DNA of 64,000 nucleotides from Heligmosomoides polygyrus polygyrus (GCA_947396885.1 OX377206.1:83821960-83885959), one strand, 5' to 3'. Shown: positions 10,501-29,500, counted from the stretch's first letter. Numbers and translations: made by a program. Notes: a model not told the origin generated them from the letters alone.

Positions 10501-11710
10501 TCGCTTATGGCAAAAGGATTCACAACTAGCGGAGATAATAACACATTCTCCAGTTACCCATGTTGCTTTAGAAGGGTGAATCATGAGATGATACCTCTTC
10601 GTGGAAAAGTTAATGGCTTCTCGTTATACACCCAGTTCTGGCAAAACCTAGCAAGCTGTTAGCCATGTTTGATCTACGCAAACACTCCAGAAGGTTGAGA
10701 GTACAACAACTACAATCAAAGGCTTTAAGGGAAATGTTTGAAGCATACGATCAGGTGTTAGACGTTAATATTCCAGAACGGTTTTCCAGTTTTCAAGTTT
10801 TAGCAACAATGGATACTGCTAGGCAGTTCTAGGGAAAGCTAGAGATGAACAAGCTGAGGGATTTGAAGGCGCTGAAAGGTGTTGAAGAGTGGAGATACTG
10901 TCTAATGCGATCAGCGGCTTGAAGTTGCTGAACGCGGACCAAATAAGGGCCGCAGAAGATGTTGTACAGCACGGAAGAGTAATAGGGTTGTCCATTGTCA
11001 ATAGAAGTGGTAGCGCTACCCCGTATATGAAGGAACCCAGTTAAAGATTTTCTTATAATCCATGTTGTAGTTATGCTGCATTCAACGTAACCGCTACACT
11101 GTGTTATATTTTAATCCATTACTCCCATTTTCCCTCTAGGTTTCGACACTGTAAAACTGCAGGAAACAGAAACATTTTTAAACGTTTTATATGGAAATTC
11201 TTATACCTATCCCTTACCTATACCTTTAAATACCTTACAAGAAATAGTGGCTGCAATTTTGCAATTTATAGATTTTGTGTAGATAGAAATAAATAAATAA
11301 AACTTCAGGACTCCACGAAGCGTGTATGCAGGGTTGCAGGGACATGTCTCTAAATGTGTCTGACTCTGCCAGATAGATAGGAAAAACTGCTTTTAGTTTG
11401 AATGAAATGAATATCGTGTTGTGATATAGCGAAAACAATTTTCGAAAGCTGACCTTTCTTTAAAAATCTTTAAAAAATAGAAGCGAAGATATCTACTTAT
11501 TACATTTAGGGGTTAGATGCTGTAAGGAATTATAAACTTGAGGTACAATGAGCGTGATGCTCAGAATCGTTGGTGGCAATGTGCTACAGTCATCTTATTA
11601 ATGACTGTAGCATTTTTGCAAGCTGTTATAATGGTGTTTTGTTTTAAAAGACAAAACTTAAAAAATTTAAACTTAACTTCGTTAGAACTCAAACCTAACT
11701 TCAAAAAACT
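7570..11710. other. Long intergenic stretch without a recognised gene
   Basis: Contains a GC-rich patch with a short GCC run (about 8085-8107). There is a small tandem duplication at 8640-8758 and several open frames that I cannot assign. The longest are a minus frame at 9569-9925 (118 codons) and a plus frame at 10360-10662 (100 codons, with the protein-like block ILPPVWFKHPPYNK). No splice structure, signal peptide or family motif supports them as genes. Confidence 0.4.
8640..8758 (+). repeat. Tandem duplication of about 75 bp
   Basis: The block TCAAAAACCGCTGTTATGCT followed by GAAAATTCGAGAAGAATAG recurs with few changes about 75 bases later. A partial third unit (AAAATGCTGAAAATGAGAG) lies between the two. 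Confidence 0.75.
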
Positions 11711-11785
11711 CAAGCATCAGGTGGGACTCGAGCTCGCACCTCCTGCTGACCGGGCGGGAACACTCTACGCCATTGCGCATGCATA
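11711..11785 (-). mobile_element. tRNA-like SINE family S2, head only
   Basis: On the minus strand an A-box-like TGGCGTAGAGTG is followed by GTTCCCGCCCGGTCAGC and a B-box-like GCTCGAGTCCC. The same order occurs at 62424-62562 and, more degraded, at 29380-29500. It is not a functional tRNA: no complete cloverleaf is evident. Confidence 0.65.
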
Positions 11786-14700
11786 TTTACAGAAAAGCAA
11801 CACGGATTTGAATTCGGGAAAGGGGGACCAGGCGGCTAGCGATTCCGGAGCCGCTGCTTCGTGGAACGTATTGCGCTTTACTGTGTGATCCAATTCCGAT
11901 GTGTGCAACCAAATCTGATGTCGCTAGTTTATATGTATACATATTCAGCTATCACACAACGACAGATGAACGATGACGTCGTACATTACGCAACTGGCAA
12001 ACATCGCTGATTTTATGCAATTCGCACGAGCAACCGCAGGAAAACGCAGCACAGTGAGAGAGACAGAGAGCGCGCAACAATCATCAAGAGAATGTTCGAG
12101 GAGACTAAGCAATAGCAAGATGCATGAACAATGATCGACTACAATCACAAAAATGCACAAATCAATTTTTGCCTATACACATGGAATGTATCGAGTTAAG
12201 TGATCGCACAAAAAGGCAGACAAGATAATGCGGAAGGAAACGAATGAGAGAAACGTAGAACTCGGGACTGAAAAGCGAGAACAAAAATTGGTTACAGATT
12301 TTCTCAGATCCGTTGTCTACTCGGGAATGAAAGGAAGGGGGGGGGGTGGAGGCAATGGGGGAAGGTGGTACGTACGGTGAAACCCGGAAGGCTCAAATGG
12401 AGGCAAAAATAAAGGCAGGCGTCCCGTAACGAAAAGCCATAGGAGATCGACGCATCGGCGTCAAATCAGTACATATTAAAAATAGTAATGTGTAAATTTG
12501 TTGCAATGAATTGCTGTAAGACACAACAAGCATTAGAATGACACAGAGCATAGGTTAGCAATGACACATTATTATAGGACAAGCGCTTTAGAAGCTTTTC
12601 TAGTATTGGTAATACAGATGGTTGTACCGGATACTCCATGACAGTGAAATTGGCCACTGATGGTGTTGAAATTTGCAAAGTTAACAAAGGCTAGAAAGTA
12701 GTTGTGTCCTCGACGATGGACTATCGGACGTAGTTGGGAATGCTTCGATTCACCACGGGGTTCAGCATTTCCGAGAGCAGTGGAAGTCCGATCTCTCCGG
12801 CGATACTCCTTTCCATCAGGAAGTGCTGCGACGCTTGTGCCAACGTTCTGAAAATGACAGTAGAATGTCCTCTCCCTTTCTCTCTACCGCTGCAACGTCT
12901 CCTGCGAAGAAAGTCTTGTCCGCTGCCGGCATACATAGTCAATACCGCGATTTTAATCTGCAAATCATTTCGACTGGTGTCAGCCGACCTCAAGGTCGCC
13001 GTCGCAAAAAGGATGGTATTTTCGATCGCAATGACGCTTTTTCTTAGACACAGCGATAGCTTCTACAAAGGCCCTTCCCCCTCCTCAACACGAATGATCA
13101 AGGCAAGTCGGCTGAGGCCGGAACTCAAAGGAAGACGCACGACACGGTGCCTCAGCAACTCCTCATGCATTACAGTAATACCTAGTAAAATCTAAAAATT
13201 GAAGATGAGATCCGCCGTCTATGCCACGCGCAACAGTAAAAAAAAGAAACGTTATCTTCACTCCTATTGCTATCCCTGTATGTTTCTTAGGAAAAATGTT
13301 AAGAAATAAGAATCTTTAAAAAGTTGAAGTCTGAAAAATGAGCAGTGCTCATTGTCCATCCTCGTTTAAAAAATCATTCTCCGTTTTGCTCACAGGTTCC
13401 TTCTTTATACCAAGAGTCCTCACATGTTCTCCATCGTGTTGCGATCAGGAGCGTAGACCGGCTAGTCCATTAGTTGAATGCTGTGACGTGAAGCCAATCT
13501 TTAGTCGACCTAGACCTTTCCTTACCTTTTTGATGGTATTTCAGTACCCTGAGTTCTAATTACGTTACGTATCCCGCTGTTACTGCATGTGCACATCAGA
13601 GTGCATAACCAACTAACAACTTCACAAATAAACTGCTCCAAACAGCCCTGTAAAGGTCGACCAACCAGCTAAGGCAAGTGAAAGGGTTGATGTACAGTTA
13701 ATCCGCTAAAGTGACTGAAAAAACACATTTTGCTGCCGAGTTTTTGCTGGGCAGCATTTTGTCTAAGGGGTTTTTCACTGAGAAAACAGGAAAAACCTGC
13801 TCTAATAATATCCATTGGTATTTGCTAGCATATTTCCAGGCAGAAATGCTTCAAACTGACATGTTGTGATATACAGATAAACCATGCAGTTCAGAAAAAA
13901 ATTCAGTTTCAGTTTCAGATCAGAAAACAAACGCTCATGCTCGCAGGAAAGCCAAGAGCACCCAGCTTGGACTTCATAACTGAGCTCGTCTTGTCAGTAT
14001 TAGTGACACGACAGATCCAAATCCTCCACTACCCTGGTGAACTACGTCGCTGATCTATTTCCTGATTCACTCTCTTCACTTATGTTCACTTTCAGGTGAC
14101 TTTCACAAAAGGTGGTAGATTCCCACTTTCGTTCTCCGAAGAATGCTAGCTGAACCTAGTTTCAAAGTTTCGTGTTTTTCTCTGAAATTCTCAGCACATT
14201 TTCAAGGCGATTTATTATTTTTTCTGCTGGGTTTTTTGTTTAGTTTTTTTCTTCGTTTAGATTTTTCAGTTCTTCTGAAGAACTTATTTTACTTAAAAAT
14301 AGTGATTTTATAGAACTGCTATGTTTGTCGGAAGATTTTATAACTCCTCCCAAAAGTGTTCTAAGCCTAGGAAAAAGAGGGGGTAGGCTTTTAAGTCCAG
14401 AGATAGGTCTTCTGAGCACAGTTCGCACATCTAACTCCTTGAGGCATTACGTTCTGTGGTTCTCACTAACTTTATTCGGCTTCAAGAAATTCTCCAAAAG
14501 TTCCGTATGAAGCTTCTTTTACCTTCGCTTCACACCAGTCACGATATCATTGTTCCGGATCGAGCACTTTGAATATCTTGTTCTCTACAAAACCCTGTCT
14601 AGGATACGTTTTATTGCAGGCTGGTAAACCTAGGGTTAATCGCATTAGGCTTATAATTATGCCTATCCATACGGGTAGTAAAAGGGAATAGTTGCGTAGT

Positions 14701-15019
14701 ATGGCCGTGGCTGCCGATTTCCTAGCAGTGCTCGCGGAATGCCAAGTGCGTGCTACTTGCCATTCACTTGTGGCTCTTGCTTTCTGTTTAAGAACCGTAA
14801 TCGGTTGGCCTCGGTGGCCTCTATTATCTTGCCAGCCTACATATGCAAATTGATCAGCCTTTTACAGTTTGTGGGAATGTCTCCCGTAGAGCTACGGTAA
14901 TGACATACAGTAATTATAGCTGACTGAATACTAATTGGCACTCGAGGAAGTCAAGCGCGTAGCATATCCGAAGTGAATCTCGGCACGCTCAAGGTCGTCA
15001 AAAAGAACGAGGCGGAGAG
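11786..15019. other. Intergenic sequence 3' of the nuclear receptor gene
   Basis: Includes a G-rich patch near 12340 and AT-rich DNA toward 14200-14500. The only protein-like frame is the minus one at 12721-12993, listed separately. The 3' UTR and polyA site of the nuclear receptor gene should lie at the high-coordinate end but were not identified. Confidence 0.4.
12721..12993 (-). CDS. Unrecognised 90-codon open frame
   Basis: The frame ends in TAG at 12721. Its last 40 residues (for example TLAQASQHFLMERSIAGEIG) look like folded protein. The frame extends upstream past the nominal start to about 13200, interrupted by one TAG near 13067, so it may be a decayed gene or contain an unseen intron. 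No family is recognised. The opposite-strand frame of 153 codons is regarded as its shadow. Confidence 0.25.
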   Translation of the reverse strand: MRSADTSRNDLQIKIAVLTMYAGSGQDFLRRRRCSGREKGRGHSTVIFRTLAQASQHFLMERSIAGEIGLPLLSEMLNPVVNRSIPNYVR

Positions 15020-15039
15020 GAGAAGACGGCCATGGCGAA

Positions 15040-15073
<34 letters not shown>

Positions 15074-15115
15074 GCGGCGACGACGACGGCGGCGGCGACG
15101 ACGACGACGCCGGCG
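15020..15115. repeat. GACGGC-type trinucleotide repeat
   Basis: Runs of GACGGC, GGCGAC and ACGACG on the plus strand, GC-rich and about 95 bp long. It lies just past the last recognised coding exon of the nuclear receptor gene, on the gene's 3' side. It produces artefactual poly-Arg, poly-Ala/Thr and poly-Ser/Pro open frames. Confidence 0.9.
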
Positions 15116-15264
15116 CCGACGCGCGGCACTTCATCCAAGGCTGCGAAGACCAGTGTCGGAAAAGAGCGAAAGCCGCCCGGACGGACACCCTCACTCACCT
15201 ACACACGCGCACACACCGAGACGACGACCAGAACGACGACGACACATTAATAGAGCGGAAACAC

Positions 15265-21439
<6,175 letters not shown>

Positions 21440-23760
21440 CTCCAAAAACAGCTGGAGCTCAGACTCCTTTCGTGTGGCCTTCACCTTCACGGGAAGGAGT
21501 GAAGACAGCGCCTACGTAGGAAGTGTTGACGAGGAAGCTACCTACGAATATCTCGTTTGCCCGTCTAAGAGACGAAAACCTCAAATACAGCTGTGGTACG
21601 CCTTATCCTTATTCCATGCAGGGGATTCAATTCTACAACACCAAATTTAAGGAGTAGAAGGAGAAATGAGCATTGCTTTGCTAACCTGAATAGCGAAATT
21701 CTTGAAACTATGAAGCGATGAATCTACGTGTTTTCTGTAGAATTACTAAAGGATATTGATCCCAGTTTACTATACACCATAAAACACCTAGACCTCAGAC
21801 TCCTTCCGCTTGGCCTTCACCTTCACGGAAGGAAGTGAAGGCAGCGCGTACGTGGTTGATGGTGAGGAAGCTACCTACAGACGAAATGAGAAGGAACCCG
21901 GCATCATCATGCCCCTCAAAGCAATTAAGGAATAGAGAATATCGGTATCTTGTACATACTGCTTGAAGCAGTATCAGTTTGGCGTAACAACTGCCCCGTT
22001 TATAATGAAAAGTCAAGGGTAGCCGAGTGGCAACTTCGCTTTGTCATTTAGGAGGATGTAGCACCTAATTTCAGCCCTTCAAGACCACATCTAAGGCGTA
22101 TAATAAGAAGTGAACCTCGAATTGCTATTGTAGAAAGTGAAGCCTTCTAGACCAGCTAAATGTTAGAGGATGACCATTTTCTGCAGAATTACTGAACAGC
22201 ATCGAATCCCCACTTCGTTCGTATATAGTGAAACATCCAAAGTTCAAACTCCTTTCGTATGGCCTTCAGAAGGAGTGATAACAGACGTGCTTAGTTGTTA
22301 ATGAGGAAGCTATGTACCTTACTACGAGCACATTGATTACTCTTAAAGAAATGAAAACCCCTATGACAGCCAATTGGCAGCTTCGAATTACTCTTTCAAC
22401 GGATGTAAGACTCAACTTCATGCCTTTATGGTGCTTCTACCTCGTGTATGGAGAGTCGAACCTCAAGTTCCTATTGTGGACGGTAAAGCTTTTAAAAGAA
22501 GTTGAGCAATGAAAATTCTAGCATTTTTCAGAGAATTACTGAACAAACAACCGTTATAGGCAGAATTACGGAACACCATCAAATCCCAGTATATTCATTC
22601 ACCGTGAAATACCGAAAGTTCTGACTCCTTTCGCCTGGCCATCACCTTCAGGGAGGAAGTGAAGGCAGCGCCAAGGTGATGATGAGGATTTCTACGTATG
22701 GGCTTTGAAGTGCCTTGACTGCCCTTCAAAGAGAAGAGAACCTCAAATACAGCTGCGGGGGACTTTCGCCTTATTCCTTGAAGAGATGTTGCTCAGTTTC
22801 GAGTCTACAACACCACATTTAAGGCTTGGAAGGTGAGGCGGTACAACATGAAGCACCTGGAGAGAAGAGGCTCCTTTCCATAGCCTTTTCTTCAAGGGAG
22901 GAACTGAATACGATGCCTCGATGGGGAAGCTACCCACAGACATAATGAGAATGGAACCAGCCTCTCGATTATCCCTCATAGCAATAAAAACCTCAAGTAT
23001 AGTTGTGTAGCACCTCTGCCTAATCATTTCATTGCATATAAGGCTCAATTTCGAGTCTAAAGCATCGCACCTAAGATCTGTATGAGAAGATGAACATTGC
23101 TTTGCTGCTGTGGAAAGTGGTCTCTTGAAACCAGCTAGGTGTTGAAAAGTCTATTTTTTGTTGCAGAATTGCTAAACAACATCGAAACGCGGCAGCAGTT
23201 TGCATTCACAGAGAAATCCCAGAAATCAGTTTGCTTTCATTTGGCCTTCACCTTGCAAGGAGAAACTGGATACATTAGACATTGGCTTTGGTGAGGGAGC
23301 GACCTATGCTACACGAAATGAGAGACGGACGCTAACTCAACAATGGAAGCATTGAAATCCGAAAAGACAGCCGTGTGGCACTGTTGCTTTAACATCTTAC
23401 AGCATGTGAACTAGAACTTTGGGCATTTCAAACTACATCTTTCAACTTATTCCTTGGAGGGATGCAAGGATCAATTGCGAGTCTGGAACACCACATTTGT
23501 GGAGTAGAAGGCGAGATGAACATCGCTTTGCCAACGTGGGAAGCGAAATCCTCAAAATCGCAAAACGTCGATAAATCTTTGTTTTCTTGCAGAATTACTG
23601 AACAACATTGAATCCCAGTTTAAAGCATTCTGCAAGCGACGCAAGCGCATTCAGATGTAAGAAGTCAAAGCTAAGAAAACAGCTGAACACTGAGAAGTCT
23701 ATCTTATTCTATATAAAGAATCACTGAACAACATCCATAGCCCTACTTAAGTCGTCTACA
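21440..23760. repeat. Diverged tandem array, units about 250-450 bp
   Basis: Two landmarks alternate. One is a TGGCCTTCACCTTCA block containing a GAAGG...GTGAAGGC inverted repeat, near 21461, 21797, 22245, 22621, 22867 and 23227. The other is CAGAATTACTGAACA followed by ATCGAATCCC, near 21740, 22185, 22530, 22562, 23165, 23590 and 23707. Spacing varies (246-448 bp) and units are eroded. Short reading frames inside are not conserved between units, so it is treated as satellite-like, not coding. Confidence 0.75.
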
Positions 23761-26519
23761 AATTCACGTGCCGCAGCCGCAGATAGCTATCTACACATGA
23801 TATATTACCTATCGTTTACTGTTGACTCTCGACTAGTCACCACTACTCGATCATGCTCAAGTGATTTAGCACATCCTAGATGTCGCGACGCACTTACAGC
23901 CCTATTCTACATGAACGCTCGGCCTCATTGTGGTTACGGGTGACATGATACTGTAGCTTTGTGATTTTGGAGAAAGTCGGCTGTCATGCAAAGAACGTGG
24001 GTCGTTACAGAAAGTAGAGAGGTTCGGCGATTAATTCAAGCGCAAGCACGCACGAGGCTGTCGTGGGCTGAGTAAGGGTGCTAGATAGCTTATAGGGACC
24101 TAACGTGAGCCAACTATAATCTATTTTTGAGGAATTACAGTGGTAGATCCACTCAGCCGATGGGTGGCAGGGTATCCTTTATAACGAGGACTGCCTTCTT
24201 TTTCCTCCACGAACTCCCCGTTTAGCGAGAAGAAAACGCTGAAGTTGCCGCTCGCTCGTCGGCGAAACACCAGAAGTTGTACGGGAACGAGGAAATTCGA
24301 AAACGTCGCTACCTCTACGCTACGTTATTAGTTAGACAGGAGAGAGCAGCAAGGCTAGAGATGGATAGGTTGTCGCGAACCGTTCATGTTAGCGCCGCCG
24401 CGGCGAGGCTCATCTCAGCACGGGCTAAAACAGGTTCGAAAAAGAGAAGAAAGAACTGGGGGGAAAATCGGCGGCGAGCGAAAGTATAGCGTAAAAAGAA
24501 CGAGCTTTGTGGTCCTCCAGCGTTTCTCACCCGCACACACGCACACGCACACATGCCACGAATCTACTTGGGCTTTTGTCGCGAAACGAGATCTCACCAG
24601 GGCATCTGAATATTGCAGGGCCTTATTATTGGAAAACAGTAACATTATGTAAGATTATAAGGCACTGAGAGTTAAAAACATCGTGAAGTGGAAGTTTTTG
24701 ATTCTTCAACTTTCACAACATTCAGTTAAAATCGTACAGCGCTTCCAAAACTGCGCAGGAAACTTCGAGCCAATCTACTACACATCCCCTTCCAAAGTCA
24801 AATTGGGCGCTTTTCAATTTTACTAGGAAGGCATTGAAAATGTCGAAATATAATCAGGTGTTGAGAATGTTGTTGAAAAATATGGCAATTGCATGTTCTG
24901 GAATAGGACCAGATAATCAGTGTGTAGTGTTTGGCTGCTGAAATTTGACAACTATGGATTCCCTCAAACTGTATAATCTATCTACCATTCTGCAAAGCTC
25001 TCAAAATATCATTATGAAAACAATGATGACTAAAGTAAGAAGATCTAGGGTCTGTTTTATGCAATTTGTTCAAAACAGCCTCTTAAACCTGCCAAAGTTC
25101 AGCAAGATAATGCAATCAGGACTAAAAAAATCAATTTGCAATCTTTGAATGATTTTTTTTTGTCGGAAAACTATTCTATGTAGTGTCGCCTCGTGAAAAA
25201 TTAACACGGCATCGTTCGTTAGCTAAACAAAACTATTGATTCTATTCTTAGCGGAAATTAGTGAAATTTCTCGAAGTTAAAAACATCTGTCTATAAAAAA
25301 TGTTGAAAAAATGTATTTAAAAAATATTCCAATGATCATAGATTTCTTTTTTCTTCACAATAAAGAATATGGTTTGCATCATGATTTCTTTACAATAAAG
25401 GCTTTTAGAAAAGTTTGGAAAAGTGAAAGAGTGGAACATCTCTAGATTTATTGAGCGCTAAAATCGCTCCACTTACTCACTGAGGATATCGTTATCCTGG
25501 TCTGATTGATTGAATAATTGATTGATTGTCAACTACATAAAGATCTCCAATAGGCGATTGTCGCACATTTTCAGTTTAGCGCAGTTTTGGTTACATAAAA
25601 ATACTTTAAAAATTAAAAAAATGACAAGCGTGTTAGGTTGAACATTAGCGATGAGTGGCTGCGTTATTTCTTGTTAAAGAAAAAGTTTTCTGTATAAATC
25701 TAGCTTTGAAACTTTCTTATCTTTTTAGGACTAAAAAATTCTAGTGATGCGATAAAGGTGAAAAATTTGAAACCATTTGAACAATACGTGCACTTTTTAG
25801 TCATTCTGTGGAATAGAATGCCCATCCAATTTGTCCAGCTCAGTTGCGCTTTTTAAACTATAAGAAAGGAAACTGGATTTTTGAGCATTGAATAAAACAA
25901 CTAATCAATACTTTTATTTATTTATTACAATTTGTCCTGTAAACGTTTTAGACTTCTAGAAAACTGTTCTGTTCTTTAAATGCAGATGGAAAATTAGAGT
26001 ACTGCATGAAGGTGTCAGATGTCGTTTCCGGCTTTATGGAGCTTTTCTTCGTCGGTGAAACGGCAAAGCATATCGAGTCGTTTTCTCCGCGATGTCGCTC
26101 ATGCTCGTCTAATCGCTGTGGTCAGTCAACACCTCTCGCTCCTTAACCAGAGTCAAAGTATCACCGCTAGTAATAGCGGCGATGATCTCACCAGATATGC
26201 TGCCGCTGTCGGAAATCGTTGCATATGATTGCTTCACAGGTCACCTACAACATTACCCACCGCTTCTGTATCGTGTGAGAAGGAGCTTCTGTGTCGGATG
26301 TCCTTCAGAGATCCTTTGGAAAGGTGAATAATGCAATCCTGAAGAGTGATGCTGCTTTTAGCAGCTTGACTGAGTTTTAGCTGTTGACATTTTTTCCCGC
26401 TTTTAGGTGCCTTGATTGTACATGGAGAATCTGCTTGTTTATCAGCTTCTCGATAAACTTACGCAAAAAGGAGTGTGATGACAGATTACAACAGCCACTC
26501 AAACGATTATCCTCTAAAT
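23761..26519. other. Intergenic sequence with one GC-rich island
   Basis: 24230-24620 is GC-rich and contains a short CA/GC alternation (ACACACGCACACG). It could be a distal promoter or 5' exon region but has no clear coding exon. 24640-26000 is very AT-rich. A plus frame at 26019-26228 (69 codons) has balanced codon use but no recognised family. Confidence 0.4.
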
Positions 26520-26529
26520 GTTAATGTTT

Positions 26530-27493
26530 ATGTTTATGTTTATTTGTTACGACTATTCAAGGCAGTTGTGCGACAACTAATGAAACATCACTACTCCACA
26601 ACAAACAACACTTCAAAACAAGAGAAGCAATAAACATACAATTAGCACTTCAGGAGAGCCTTCTCAGCAATTCGTCTGAAAGGTTCAAAAATTTTCGGAG
26701 AGGGGTGTAGATCACCTTTTAATGATAGGTATGCAGATCCACCCCTATCAGTAAAAAGGTGAGCCCTAGCTCCTGATTTCGGTCTCGATTACCAAATTTC
26801 GTAGTTAGATCCTCTGGTCTTGGAGGCAATGAACTTGTAAAATTTTGTCGATCTTATTCGTACTTGTCTCGGCAAAATTTTGAACACCCAGCACTCATCT
26901 GTCAACAACCTTCGTGAGCTCAAAGACTGAGACCGAGAAATTTACTGCGTATTTCCGCTCTAGGAATTCGAGAATGAAAGAATCCATTATACCTTATCAC
27001 TAGTTTCCTGGTACAGTTGTTTAGGACACGTTCAATCGTTTGAATATCCTTCTTCTTATGTGGCGAAAACAAGTATGTCCCGCTTTCGACAATATGCCTC
27101 ACAAACGGCTTATAAGCCTGCAGTAAAACTGATTTATTCGTAGTACAAAGCCCTTTAAATATCTGGTAAGTCCTGATAAGCGCTCTTCTGTAGATTTACC
27201 TACAATGCTCTGAAAAAATCTAGTTTGTTGTTGTAATGAAAACCCAGATCAACAACCTTATCTTCAACCGCTATAGGTAGGCCACCTATCTCATAATTGG
27301 GAAGAGAATTCGATTTTCCGATTCTGATCAGTTTGGTTTTCTCTGCTGCTAACGGTAGTTGCCATGAATTAGACCACTTTTCAACGATGTCGATAGCTTG
27401 TTGAAGACATTGAGAATCGTCCACGTCCGACTTTCCATAAATCTTGGCATTGTTAGCACTGATTATATGAAGTTGACTGCAGCTGTTGGCCAA
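26530..27493 (-). pseudogene. 3' fragment of a CR1/jockey-like LINE reverse transcriptase
   Basis: The minus frame at 27493-27200 carries the RT catalytic region (the expected ADDAKIYG is ANNAKIYG, so both Asp are lost) followed by WSNSWQLPLAAEKTKLIRIG. The frame at 27102-26920 carries the typical thumb block (RHIVESGTYLFSPHKKKDIQ). The element's 5' side is lost at the palindrome beginning near 27463. A TTTATG-rich end near 26520-26545 is probably its 3' terminus. It is inactive. Confidence 0.75.
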
Positions 27494-27700
27494 GATTGGT
27501 ATCGACCTTTATTCTGGCTAGCGTTTCGGCGATGTTACCTTCTTTGCGGTGGAGGGAGCCCACCTCCAGCTAAGGGTGACTGGTGGATCATCTCGACCTC
27601 CACCGTAAAGGCTCTGACGAAGGCGACATCGCCGAAACGTTAGTCAGAATAAAGGTCGATACCAATCTTGGTTAACAGCTGCAATCAACTTCATATCAAC
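27463..27700. repeat. 240-bp palindrome with hammerhead-like arms
   Basis: The left arm (27463-27557) is the reverse complement of the right arm (27596-27700) with about 85-90 percent identity. The longest shared block reads GGTATCGACCTTTATTCTG. The inner ends pair as GGTGGAGG with CCTCCACC. Both arms contain the CGCCGAAAC box; only the right arm keeps CTGACGA. It abuts the LINE fragment. Confidence 0.85.
27610..27645 (+). ncRNA. Hammerhead-ribozyme-like motif
   Basis: Stem I strands GGCT (27610-27613) and AGTC (27642-27645) enclose CTGACGA, a stem II of GGCGA with TCGCC around a CA loop, GAAAC, and GTT as a possible cleavage triplet. Stem III would be only the self-complementary ACGU, as in dimer-dependent hammerheads of retroelements. 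One unpaired A sits between CTGACGA and stem II. An AATAAAG follows. Cleavage is untested. Confidence 0.45.
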
Positions 27701-28939
27701 ATCTCCTCTTCTCAGAACATTAGTAACAACACCGCATTTCGGAATTGACGGAGATTTCTCCTTCAGGCTGTAGGAACATAGCTCTCTCAATCCCCACAAA
27801 GGAAGCACTTTTCGCAGAGATATGCGAGCGCTTGGATGCGGAAGTATGTTTTACGAGGATAGGGTCGGTCAGGCAGCATGAAATGTGTCCAAGTTGTGTC
27901 ACTTTCAATACGGTAGCGCAGAGCATCAAAGCTTCGCCGGCTGTCTGGAGATCGACGATGACGAAAAATCGGATGTGTTGCGAGTGTACTTATCTATTTA
28001 TTTATTCACGAGTATTGAAGACAGTCATCAGACAAAAATGGCAAAAACATAAAAAATCAAACAGCAATCTTGATTCTAACGGAAAGCTATTGTAAATACA
28101 CTGCGTACAACTAGACTGTAGAAGACATAACATAGTGAATCGTTTGAGACGTTCGAAATTCCGCGAAAAAAGAGAGTTAAGGAACAACTGATGAAGAAGG
28201 CAAAGCTTTTTGCAAATTTGTTAAGGAAAAAACTGAAGACCGGCAGTTGTCTTGAATCGTCAACACGTATTTGTTTTTAGATGTTTTGCACTCCTTATAA
28301 AGAACTATCAGTCCTTCAACCAGAAAAATCTCGTCAGTTCTACATCCTGAAATACAATTGGAAGGCGCTTATAATGCAAAGAAACTTCCAGCTAAGGATT
28401 ATGTAAAACACTGAACGGAAAAGATGATGAGAGAACGAAGGTGATTGAAAACTCTTCTTGGAGCTCCTGCTTGAGCTGACTGAGAAACTGAAGTTGGTGC
28501 TATCACTGCAAAGAATGAATTTCACAGGATGGTCTTTTGACAGCTTACTCGTAACTTAAACGTCCACGATTTATCCAAAATTTCTGCCTCATCCTCAAGG
28601 AGATTGCAATTAATTCTTCGTAATCTCAGAATATCCATTAGATAGACGATCCTTTTTTACATTTTAATGCTTTTTTTTACATTCGGAGTGAAAGCGTCAA
28701 TTTATTCGTTTATTTATTTGAGGACATGTGAAGGTCTGCTATGGAAGAAATGAAGAAACTTGTAAATCAAACAAATTTATTTTTAAAAGTTATAATTCTT
28801 ACAAGTAGGCTGCACAATCTAATAAAGAGATTCATATCCTCAGCAATTTTTAAAAGGATCTGCATCGTAAAAAATATTTGGGTCAAATATTATATTTTTC
28901 ACATTAGACCACTGTTCGACTTACCTACTTCCGTTCAAT
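27701..28939. other. Intergenic sequence, nothing recognised
   Basis: Several TTTATT-rich tracts (near 27990 and 28700) resemble 3' ends of LINEs seen elsewhere in the window. No coding block is recognised. Confidence 0.4.
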
Positions 28940-28947
28940 TATTTTTC

Positions 28948-29147
28948 GGTACATGTCGCGTAAGTGAGCAGCATTGGTAGGTGGGAGCGCGTCAGCCAAT
29001 AATAGTCAAACAGAGCACAGACCGAAAATATGCCAGCCTATCAGGACCAACTGTACATGCCCTCCTGAATGGCATGCCTATTCAGTGCTGTTTGATTGGT
29101 TTAGGCGTTTACACCTACCAATGCTGCTCACCTACGCGACATATACC
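28948..29147. mobile_element. MITE family M1, copy 2, with perfect 8-bp TSD
   Basis: Begins GGTACATGTCGCGTAAGTG and ends GCGACATATACC, like the copy at 2046. It is flanked by TATTTTTC at 28940-28947 and 29148-29155. Length is 200 bp against 203 bp for the first copy. Confidence 0.92.
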
Positions 29148-29379
29148 TATTTTTCTTTGATTTCGATAACTTGCTTCTAACTGTTTCACATGTTATGGTT
29201 CTATTTCCACATTTATTTATTCACTTATTTAAAGACGTGTCATACAATACACGTGGATGAAAAATAAGACAAAATGAAATGAAACTAGAGCGTGTCAAAC
29301 ATAACACTAGATCACGAATGGTGGCCAAATAAAATGCAACACTAATTAGCTTAACAATGCTTGAACACATTTGCTGAAG

Positions 29380-29500
29380 CCTATAGCGGCTGGTAGAGAG
29401 GCTATATGTTGTTACAGGACGTTTTGTTGCGATCAAAACTCTTGCGCCAGGCGGGACTCGAACCCGCATCTTCTGCTTTCTAACTAGCTTAAGCAGACAA
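29380..29500 (-). mobile_element. SINE family S2 copy
   Basis: Minus strand: a B-box-like GGGTTCGAGTCCCGCCTGGC is followed by GAGTTTTGATCGC, AACAACATATAGCC and TACCAGCCGCT. The same downstream body occurs at 62424-62562. The A-box half is too diverged to identify. Confidence 0.7.

Noticed and set aside
12734..13195. 153-codon plus-strand open frame
   Set aside because: Ser/Arg-rich and antisense to a more protein-like minus frame; treated as a shadow.
21440..23760. CRISPR array or coding repeats
   Set aside because: Units are long, uneven and diverged, spacers are not unique short segments, and the genome is eukaryotic.
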